Positions 14,033 through 25,900 of a stretch of DNA of 64,000 nt are shown piece after piece. The notes below the pieces were generated by a model. That model worked only from the letters and a program-made list of their open reading frames with translations. It was not told the origin of the DNA and did no database searches. The stretch is taken from positions 682,001 through 746,000 of the forward strand of contig MCFH01000002.1 in NCBI GenBank assembly GCA_002104945.1, read 5' to 3'. Position 1 is the stretch's first letter; each line of letters opens with the position of its first letter. The DNA comes from Piromyces finnis. Lineage: Eukaryota > Neocallimastigomycota > Neocallimastigomycetes > Neocallimastigales > Neocallimastigaceae. Made by a program: the position numbers and the translations under genes.

Positions 14033-14821
14033 TTCAATGGTGGTATAACGATCCATAATATTAATGGTTCTTCACGGACCTATTCTCCATTCTCTGGTAG
14101 ATCAAAACCTAAAAAATATACTCTACCAAATAGTTTCCCTAATCATTTAATGACAGAAGACTCCAAAAATGATAATTATAGTAACTTAATTAGTGTTGAT
14201 GAAGAAGCAGAAGGATATGAAGAAGAAGAATTAAGTTCATCCTACAGTCCTGTTCTTAAATGTAAAGCCTATCCTGTTGATGCACTTGATCATTCACCAT
14301 TAATTTTAAATAATATGATTGATATTGGAGAAGAAGAAGAGGAAGACGAAGAAAATGGCGTCACTAATAGCATTAATAAAAAAACCTGTAATAATAGTAA
14401 GGATTCTGATATTCAAAAAAAGCCAGCATTGCCAACTCAAAATGAATTAGATCCTTCCAATACTTTTGACAAATATGTCAAAGAAAAATATAGTTCTAGT
14501 CCATATGGTAGGAATTCAGGTTCAACAACCACCATTAATGCTAATAATTTAAATAATAAATCCGTAAATGATTTTACATCCTCTCCACGATTTATCAACT
14601 ATACCAACACACAACTTTCTAATTTTTCACAATTTTATTCACCAACACAAAATAATGATAATATGATTAAATTAGATATACCAGATAAATTTATAGCTAA
14701 ATCTACCATTAGTTGTAGTAGTAGTGGTATGAGTGAAACTTCTGGATATAATAATGATGATTATATGAATTATTTCCATCAACCAGAAGCTAATCAAACA
14801 AATAATAGAACAAGTTATTAA
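11180..14821 (+). CDS. AMPK-related Ser/Thr kinase with UBA-like domain
   Basis: Seven exons: 11180-11206, 11360-11447, 11544-11593, 11680-11957, 12084-12217, 12329-12499, 12651-14821; 972 residues. The kinase domain spans about residues 23-280: glycine loop GKGSFGKV, VAIK Lys59, HRDLKLEN with Asp149, DFG Asp167, APE at 191-193, and a closing subdomain XI ending in EHPWM. The activation loop [14 protein letters not shown] has Thr182 at the position phosphorylated by LKB1-type kinases in AMPK, MARK and NUAK relatives. Residues ~419-460 ([12 protein letters not shown]...[11 protein letters not shown]) resemble the UBA domain that follows the kinase in MARK/KIN1-type enzymes. The rest is a long Asn/Ser-rich tail with a 22-residue poly-Asn run and no KA1 domain that I can recognise. 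The nine-residue first exon (MKTYNRQKT) is the least certain part. A cell-polarity or nutrient-signalling role is inferred from the family only. Confidence 0.88.
13967..14032 (+). repeat. In-frame (AAT)22, poly-Asn tract
   Basis: Twenty-two identical AAT codons in the C-terminal tail of the kinase. The tract is pure at codon level (no AAC), which points to recent microsatellite expansion and not selection on an Asn run alone. Confidence 0.95.
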
Positions 14822-16038
<1,217 letters not shown>

Positions 16039-18128
16039 TTAACGATCGATTCTAGCGATTTCTCTATTACATACGGGACAATAATGAATAACATCCTTTA
16101 TATCATCAATTAATAATGGGATACAGAAACAACAACAACAGAAAATGAATAATAGAATAGTTAAGATCCATACAAGAGAATTATTTTCATATTTAATTAC
16201 TGTTACAATATTTTCATTACAGTAGGGACAACGCATTTGAACCGGGTTTCTTGATACAACAGATGGCATCATCATAGTAGTACTACAGGAAATAAATTTT
16301 ATAAGCAAAAAAAAAAAATAAATAAATAAATGAATAATATATATATTATTATTATATATTATAAAATATATATATTAATATTATTATTAATTATATATAT
16401 TATATATATATATAATTAAAAAATTATTGAATTTTTTTAACTCAGAATAATAAAATATATGAATAAATGATACTATAATAAAAAAAAAAAAATAAAACTT
16501 CCTCGATTACTTACAAAGCATTTGGATCCTTTATAAGATAAATTAATATTATTATTAGATTGATTTATTGATAAATGATTTTATGATTAAGAATTAATTT
16601 ATTTTTTAAATTAAAAAGATATAAACTTCTTTTATATAAAGCTTTTAATATTACGAAAAAAAAATACTTACATTTGTATTTACGGTAATCGAATATTGAC
16701 CTTGAGTATTAAATAATTGAGCTTGGGATGGGTTTTGTAATAACACTTGGTTTTGGAATGGATAGCCTGGATTTGGTTGAGCCATTGGGGATATTTGTGA
16801 CATTTGAGGTTGAGTTGGAGTAGGATGAATTTGAGGTTGTTTATTTTGATCCATTTTTTTTGGTAGATTTGATTGTTGAGTAGAATATTGATTTTGTATA
16901 TTATCTTGTAATAAAGGTTCTTCTGATTCTTGAACTGGTTTTTGTTTTTGTTCCGAAATTGGTTTATGAGGTTTTAATACGGATGATTTTTTTTTTAATA
17001 ATGGAGCAGTAGAAACCTTGGTGGTTTTTTTTATTTCAACTGTTGAGACTTCCGAAACTAATTCACCTTTAGCCTTACTAACTTTTTATTTATTTTATAA
17101 AGAATTTTTATATATAATTATAATCATATTTATTATTACTATTATTATTATTATTATTATTATTAATATTATTTTATATATTAAAAAAAATTAAATAATA
17201 AATACTTTTCTTTTTAGGAGAACCTTTATATATGCATCAAATATAAGATTAATTTAAATTAAAAAGAAAAATATCAAAATAGATTAAATAAAGTTAATAT
17301 ATATTTAATGTTTTCAATGTTTTATATTTTTTTAATAAAAAAAAAATAAATAAAAAAGATATTTTAAATACTAAATCATATAAACTTTTTTATGTCTATT
17401 TTTAATTATATATTAATTATTCCTTTATTTTTAATGATATTTTTATATTATTATTAGATTATTAAAAAATTTAAACTTTATATATCATAAAATTTTCCTA
17501 TGAATCAGTATAAATTTTATATAATTTTTGTTCTAAAAAATATAAATTCATAATGAAACATCAACCACCGATAACTTTTTATTATTACTACTACTACTAC
17601 TACTATTACTAATGGTTTTTTCTTACAATATTAAGCAATCTCTAAAATATTATATTTTTAATTAAATGATATAACAAGTTTGCTATCTTAATATAGTCCT
17701 TTATTCTTGAATTATACTATTAATCATCTAAAAAATTAAATTTGAATATTCATTAATTGAAGTAAAATAATCTCGTAAAACTCGTAAAATCGAGTATGAT
17801 TGTGGTAATATTAACCATAAATGAAAAGATGGTTGTAATATTTTATTATTATTGTTAAATTTTTTTTTTAATTTATATATTTATTTTTATCATTATTGTT
17901 ACATTTATTACAATAATTACTATTTTCTCTTTAATCATTCAATAAAATATATTTTGAAGAAAATAAATTGAATAGCTATAAAGCTATTCATTATATTTTA
18001 TAAATATACATTTTTTAATTTTTAATTCTTCCAGATTAAAAAAAAAAAAATTTAGTATATAGTTATTTTTAAACATCTGTTTTTTTTTTAACAAATTCTA
18101 AATTGTATTCACCTGATGGAGTTCTCAT
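16039..18128 (-). CDS. LITAF-domain membrane-surface protein
   Basis: Five exons read down the minus strand: 18128-18113, 17223-17206, 17081-16672, 16528-16515, 16282-16039; 233 residues with no stop. The C-terminus is a LITAF domain: CPYC (Cys171, Cys174), a hydrophobic helix containing four consecutive cysteines (about residues 189-211), then HYCPVCN (Cys221, Cys224). In this family the two Cys pairs bind zinc and the hydrophobic segment inserts into the cytosolic leaflet of endosomal or lysosomal membranes. The preceding region is Pro/Gln-rich (about residues 90-150) after a Lys-rich start, similar to the proline-rich N-termini of LITAF/CDIP proteins that carry adaptor-binding motifs. Exons 2 and 4 are only 18 and 14 bases and are supported by GT/AG borders and perfect phase. 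An 889-base first intron is required, so the first exon is the weakest part. Confidence 0.8.
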
Positions 18129-20100
18129 TTTTCTTTCTCCCGCCGTTTTGATTATTTAAAAAAAAAAAAATAAAGATTTAATTTGATGTTGAACTTTTAT
18201 AATTTTTCAATTTTTTCTTTTCTTTTTTTTTTTGATATATTGAATTTATTTTTCAATTCCTTCTTTCTTTTTGTATTTTTTATAACTTAATTATATATCT
18301 ATCTAATCAAAATGATGTTTCGGATATATATAATATACTATTAATAGTTGATGATTATTTATTTTATTTATTATTGTTGTTGTTGTTGTTGTGTCCTATT
18401 ACTATTTCAATGCTATTTCTAAGAAAAAAGGGAAAGAAGTCGAATTAAAAAATAAATAAAAAAAAAAGAAAACAAAATATTTTAATCTATATATAAAGAA
18501 AGTTTAATGGGTTTTTTTTTTCTTTTTTTTTAATTATAAAATAAATTAGTTATACTTTTTATTAAATAAGATTTTTAAATATTTTTCAAATGCTTTTTTA
18601 AAAAATTTAATCAAACTTTTTTTGATAAATCATTAAAATTAATATATAGTCATATATAATATATATATATATATTTTTTTTTTTAATATCTTTTTTATCT
18701 TATATATATATAAATAAAAAAAAGAATATTAGGAATATAAAATACTTTACTTTTTTATTTTTCTTTTGTTTTTGTCTATTTCAATAGCGTTACTGTTCTT
18801 TTTTTTTCTTATTATTATTAAAAAAGGCTATAGAATTGTTTCATTATATAATACTAGTTGAACTTTTCCATCATTTGATATATATATATATATAAAGGAA
18901 AAAGTATATTATTTTATTATTTAATTTATTTTATAACTTCATTATCAATAATATATATTATATATATGTTCCTTTTTTTTTTTTTTTTTTTTATTTTTTG
19001 ATTAAATATAAATTTATAATTTTTATACATAAATTAGAAACATTCAAAGTTTAAATACTTAATAATAATAATATAAACTATTACAATTAAGATTTATCCA
19101 ATAAATCTTATTTCTATATGGTATAAAAATATACCTAATAACAATATAACAATTCTTTTTCTTCTTGAAATTACCTCACATCCATTTAAAATAGTAAATC
19201 GAAAAAAAAAAAGATATATATAATACATATATATTTTAATTTTTATTTATTTAATTTTCTTATTGATCTTTCTATTATTTAATGATAAATGAAATAATTT
19301 ACAATAATAAAAGGCCTAGATCATAAAATATATTAATATTTTAATATATAAATCTTTATATATTTAAAAAGTATTTTTAACATATCTATAATAATTTTTA
19401 CATTTCAATATTAATATTTAGGGTATTGAAAAGTAGCTCTACTTAATAGCATCAAAGTTTAATATTTTCCTAAATAATTAATTGAATCTCTAAAAAATAA
19501 AAATAGAAATAAAATAATTTTTTTAAAGATAACTTTATATAGTTTTTCAAATATTTTATTTTCACAACTTTATTATTATAAATGTTAAAGATTTATAATT
19601 TTTTTCTTTATATTTTTCATACAAAATTTTTATTAAAAGTAATAGTTAAAATAAGATTAAATGCAATACTTTAATTTTTTTTTAAAAAACATTTAGTATT
19701 ATATATTTTTTTTTTCTTATTAATTACATGTATCAAAGATATAATCCATTAATTATATACATATGCTTTTTTTTAGCATAAGAAAATATTATTTATTATT
19801 GACGTTACTATTGCTGTTAATAATAATGTTTATAGGAACTATGGTTAAACCCTATAAAAAATTTATGATTTATAGATTCTTTTTTATATAATATATTTTA
19901 TATCTATTTTGTGTTCTAAACTTTTTTTTATATTATTCATAATAAATGTGACTATATTAGTTAATATTAAAAAAAAAAACGTTTTTCACCTTAATTGTAT
20001 GTACTTACATTAAATTTTATTTAGCATAATTTATATAATTTATTAATAAAAAAAAAATAAAATAAAAACATTTTTTTTTAATTATTAAAGTTTATATAAA

Positions 20101-20151
20101 AGTGAACAACATAATTCTATAGTCAACTGCTCTACCAACCAACTGAAGTAA
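20101..20151 (-). pseudogene. tRNA-like relic (tRNA-Tyr-like 5' part)
   Basis: On the minus strand the sequence contains TTCAGTTGGTTGGTAGAGC, a near-ideal D-arm/A-box. It is followed by AGTTGACTATAGA, which matches the anticodon arm of tyrosine tRNAs (CTGTAGA loop) except that the anticodon would read ATA. The 3' anticodon strand does not pair and no T-arm (GGTTCGAATCC type) follows, so it cannot be a working tRNA. It is either a decayed tRNA gene or a tRNA-derived fragment such as a SINE head. Identity as Tyr is tentative. Confidence 0.4.
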
Positions 20152-22123
20152 ACAATAATCATTATTACAGTTTATTTTTTTTATTTTATGTATGTATAAT
20201 TCTGATTTATAACATTTTAATACTTTATAACAAGGATAGAGAAAAATAGTTATTAAAGCAAATAAATATTTTTTCAAATTGTAAATAGAGTTATTAATAA
20301 TTAAAGTTATCCTCAAGTTATTTTAATAAAAAAAGTAAATGGACAAATATTACCTTTTAAAATTACATTTTATTTGTTTCACCATTATTATGATGTAAAA
20401 AAAAAAAGAGGACAAGTATAGATTTATATTCCTAATATTAAGCATAATCCTTTATGTTTTACAAATATAAAGTAATGTATTCAATTATTTAACCTGTTCA
20501 CTCTGTTCTGTTCATCCTTGTATTATTAATAAAACTATTTAAATCTGTTACATTTAATCATATCCTTTGAAGTATTTAAAATTGAAAATAAAATATAAAA
20601 CTAACCTTTAAAATGTTTTTTTTTTATCCTGACATTTTAGGAAGCAGAAAAAAAAAACTCCTTAAAATTACCATAAATGTCTTTTTTTTTTTTTTCATTT
20701 AATTTTTTAATTTATTTTTTTTTAATTTTATTTTTTTGTTTTATGTAATTAATATTTAAATAAATAATCCACAATTTAAATTGAAATTAGTTTTTCGTAT
20801 ATTACAATATATTCTATTAAATGATATAAATAAATATAAATTAAATCAGTTGTAGTAAAATTTAATTAAAATTTCAATTAAATTTTGTATTACCCAACTT
20901 GTGTAATATATTACAATATAATCTTTTTAAATGTTTTAATTTATATTTAGTTTTAATTATTTATATAAAAAAGTGTACTTTTAATGGGAAGGAAGGAACA
21001 ACTTTTTAGTAAAGGGAACACTTTTCTAGTATATACAAAGAGTCCTAAAGCGACAGTTATAAACTGTTATAAATGAATTTGAAACATTCTTTAATAGATA
21101 AATAGGATATCAAAGAGGTAAATATAAATTCTTTTTCAATAAAAATTAATCATTCCTATAATATAATGGTTAGGCTGATATTTAGTTTTTAGAATTAATG
21201 ATGGATTATTTTTTATTTATCTTTGATTTGTAAATTATTTTATGACATAAGAAGGTCTGATAATGTAGAAAAAAAGATGTAAAAAAATAGAAAGGGCGTA
21301 TGTAGAGTGTTGCTATTAAAAATGGATCATTTAACTTTAAAAACATGTATAATTAAAAGAGAGTTTAGCATTAAAATTAAAAAGTAGATTCTATTCTACT
21401 TAAAAGAGTGAGTAAGCATGTTTTTTTTAAGTGTGTATTAAAATAGATAGGTGGTGGTTTTATACCATTCTTTCTATTTTATGTCTTTTTTTTTTATAAA
21501 TATATTAATGATTATATTTCAATATACCGAAAAAACAACAATTAATATTTAAATTAAATGATGGATTTTCTTTCATTCTTTTTAATTTAAAAAGTGTAAT
21601 AAATATTAATTTATATCAATTTAAATGAATATATTAAATCTTTATTATATTTAATTAAAATTTTAAATTATATTGAAGAATGTATGTATGTAAAATTAAC
21701 AAAGTATATTCTTAATAAATAAATAAAAACATATATATATAAATAAAAACATATATATAATTAAATAAATATATAAATAAATTTATAAATATGTAAATAA
21801 ATTTATATATATATTTTAAGCAGTAAATTCATATAATTTAAAAAAAGTTTTTAACTGTATTTTTTTTTTTTCTTTGAAATTTTAAAATATTTTACGTTCT
21901 ATCAAGAGGAATCTAAAATTAAAAAAAATAAGTAAAAAATTACAAAGATATAATATAAAAATTAGTAGATTAAAAGTAAGCCAATGTTTTTTTTTTAAAG
22001 AATAAATGAATTAAATTTTTTTATTTTTTTTTTACTATATAACTCTATTTCATTTGAACAAATATGTATTTTTTTTAAACAATTATAAATATATATAATT
22101 CTTGAAATTTATATCATATAAAC

Positions 22124-22152
<29 letters not shown>
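22124..22152. repeat. Poly(A) tract, 29 bases
   Basis: An uninterrupted A-run within the upstream region of the megaenzyme gene. Confidence 0.9.
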
Positions 22153-22154
<2 letters not shown>

Positions 22155-22555
22155 ATTATAATAAAAACTTTTTGAATATTGAACTAATAATTTAAACATT
22201 TTTATTTATTTGAATTTATAGAATATCTATCTTTATAAACAGGATTGTGATAAATAATTTTTATCAGTAAATGAAAGCAATATTTATTTAAAAAAAATAC
22301 ATTAGATTTTGATAAAAAACCAAACTATAAACTATAACTATAAACCATCATATTATAAATAATATCATTTAAGGATATTTTTTTATAACAATAATTATAA
22401 TAAACAATAACTTAATATCAATTTTGAAAATCAATAAAATAATTGTTTATTATTTATCATATAGAAAAATATACAATAAAAAAAATATCGATAATTTATT
22501 TAACTTTAAATACAGTTTTTTAAAGAGCAATAGAAATATATAAAATTTTTTAATT

Positions 22556-22589
<34 letters not shown>

Positions 22590-22956
22590 TTTTAAAAGTA
22601 TCTATTATTTATTATAGGTAAATTAGAATAATTTAATATATTGAAAAATAAAAATATAATATTTCATATATTAAAATTTATACTCTATATAACAATAAAG
22701 AAAATAAGAAAAAAGTTTAATACTCAAAAATAGTTGAAACGAAAACAACTTTATACGCAAAAGTATCATTCTTTTAAAATAAATATAGTATGTACAAATG
22801 TCAAGAATTGATTATTATTATTATTATTTTATAAATATTATATAAAATTATATATGAATATAGATAAAAATTATTTTTTTTTAATATTAATGATTTATAT
22901 TTATAGAAATAATAACACAGGATTTAATACTTTAGATACATATAAATATATACAAA

Positions 22957-25900
22957 ATGGTAAATTACTCTTCAAATAATAGAAAGTCAAATGACTACTG
23001 GAATTCTCAAAAGAGCATTAATCAAAATAATAAAATCACAAATTTAAAACTTTCAGGTTCAGTTGTTACTCAAAAGAAAGATGATGTCGTTACCAAGGTA
23101 AGAATGTCAAAAAAGGAAGAAATATCTATAAAATAATAATTATTATAATAGATATTGGTCATTTATATAACATTTTCTTTTATTTATTTTCATACCGTTG
23201 TATTTATATAAAATAAAAATTATGTCTGATTTTGAAAATTTCAAAGTCCATCGATTTATCTCTTCATTCATATTTAGGTTTAAATCAAAATAAGCAATTA
23301 AAATTAATTACTTCTCAAGTTATTAATGAATTTGGTTGTGGTATTTTTAGAGGATTAACAACATATCATAAGAAAACTGAAGATATTTTAAAGGCCATTT
23401 ATCAATTTCCAACATGCTATACGCTTTCTGGAGGTAAATTTTTCATTATATATAAATTTAAAAGAACGTCATTATAGAAGAGGAATATCAATAGTGATAA
23501 CAATAGGAATTTAATAATATAAAATATTGAAGGAAAATAATAATAATATGTGTTAAATGTTATTATTTATAAAGCTAAGATAGATTATTCAAAATCGAAT
23601 TGTGTTTAAATAATATGGTTTTTTTAAAATATTTTAGTATTGGGTAAAATACAAAAAAGTATAAAAGAGTAAAGTTTTTAAAATTAAGAATAGATGAATG
23701 AATAATATTATATAATATATATATAGACTATTTTATAACAAATAATATACACATGGAAATAAAGTTTTTTTTTCTTAATAATTTATGATACTAATAATTA
23801 TCATATTATATTTTTATATTCAATTTCAACAACAATTTACATAATATAAACCTTTTTTTTTTAATGAATAATTAGATGGAAATTCATTTGTTATTCCATT
23901 AATGGTTGGTAAAGGGGATGCTATTTTTGTTGATGTTGAAGCAAAGACTTCAATTAAAGATGGTTCAGAGTTATCAAATGCTACAGTCTATTACTATAGC
24001 CATAACGATCCAATTAGTCTTGAATCATGTCTTTTAAAGGCAAATCAAGAAGTACCAAATGGTAAAAAGCTTGTTGTTATTGAAGGTGTTTATAAAATAT
24101 CTGGTGATGTTGCTAAATTAAATGAATTTATTCCAATTGCCAAGAAATATGACGCTACTATTTTAGTAGATGAAAGCCATGCACTTGGTGTACTTGGTGC
24201 TAGAGGAAGAGGTTCATTAGAACAATTTAATGTTCGTGAGGGTGTTGATATTATTACTGGTTCATTAGAATATTCTCTTTGTTCTAATGGATCATATTTT
24301 CTTTTAAATAAACAATTAACTCAACAATTTAGTGGCTTTATCTCCATTAATGATACAATTACTCCATTAAGTGCTGCCATTGCTAGTACTACATTAGATA
24401 TTTTAAGACAAGATACTAAGATGATTGAACAATTAAAAAGTAATATTTCATGGTGGAGAACTAATTGTCAACAAAACGGTATTGAATTAATTGACAGCAC
24501 ATCATCAATTACTGCTATTAAAATTGATGACGAAAATGTTTTATTAAATCTTCAAAAAAGATTATTTGAAGAAGGATTAAATGTAATGGTTAGTACAAGT
24601 CCATATGGTTTATTAAAGTTCATACTCTCTGCTTCTTTAACTGAAGATCTTTTAGAAAAGGCTATGAATATTTTATTACATGTATTGTCTAATGAATTCC
24701 CTCAAATATTAAAGGCTATGCCACAAAAAATTATTTTAGATAGTAAAAATCCAACTGAAGAATCATCCATATTAGAAGATGTTCCAAGTACTGATCGTCT
24801 TAACCTTCCATTACCAAAAATCGCTATTATTGGTGTTGGCTGTCGTTTACCAGGTGATATATCAACAAAAGAAGACTTTTGGAACATGTTAGTTACCAAA
24901 CGTGTTGTTACTTCAGAAATTCCATCAGATCGTTGGGACCGTGAGGAATGGTTCAGTGAAGATCCTGTTCCAGGTACCATACAAACTAAGTGTGGTGGTT
25001 TCATTACCAATGCTTATGATTTTGATAACAAATATTTCTCTATTTCTCAAGCTGAAGCTTTTGAAATTACTCCAGAACAACGTTGGTTATGTGAACTTGC
25101 CGTTGAAACTATGGAAGATGCTAATATTCGCCCAGAAGAATTAAAAGGAAGTCAAACTGGTGTCTTTGTTGGTTCAGCAGGTATTGATTTTGGTGGTACA
25201 CAATTAGCTAATACTCTTCAAATGTCTGCTCATACTATGACTGGTTTAGAACCATCCATTTTCTCTAATCGTATTTCTTACATTTTTGATTTACATGGTC
25301 CATCAATTACTAGTAATACTGCTTGTTCTGCCTCTATGTCATCTTTATCTATGGCTTGTAATGCTATTGCTGTTGGTGATTGTGACAAGGCTTTTGTTGC
25401 TGGTTCAAACTTTTTACCAACTCCAGGTGGTTTTGTTGCCTTCTCTCAACTTAGAGTCGTTTCTAAAACCGGTTCTTGTAAGCCATTTGATGAAAAGGCT
25501 GATGGTTATGCTAGACTTGAAGGTGCTTGTATGCTTTTAATTAAGGATTATGAAAAGGCTGTTAGAGATAATGATAAGATTTATGCCACTATTATTAGTA
25601 GTGGTACTAATGAAGATGGTCGTACTTTATCTATTACTCTGCCATCTTCAGATGCCCAATGTGCCTTAATGCAATGGGTTTGTGAAAAGAGTAATATCAA
25701 GGCTGATACCATTGATTACGTTGAAGCCCATGGCACTGGTACTCCAACTGGTGATCCAATTGAAGCTAGATCTATCGGTAATGCATTTGGTAAAAAGGTT
25801 CGTTCTCCAAATAGTAAACCACTTCCAGTTGGTACTGTTAAAGGTAATGTTGGTCATGGTGAATTCTTAAGTGGCGCTATTGGTTTATTAAAGGTTTCTT

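Larger units (their letters stand above)
18129..22956. other. 4.8-kb gene-poor region between divergent genes
   Basis: Separates the LITAF gene (-) from the megaenzyme gene (+). Mostly A/T with homopolymers. Features of note are a tRNA-like relic (20101-20151), a relatively G-rich island at about 20975-21490 with two hairpins, and a 42-codon hydrophobic frame at 19763-19891. I cannot support a gene. The last ~1 kb presumably carries the megaenzyme promoter, but no distinctive site is visible. Confidence 0.5.

Noticed and set aside
21150-21185. tRNA gene suggested by ATAATGGTTAGG
   Set aside because: A D-arm-like string only. No pairing acceptor stem, anticodon arm or T-arm follows.
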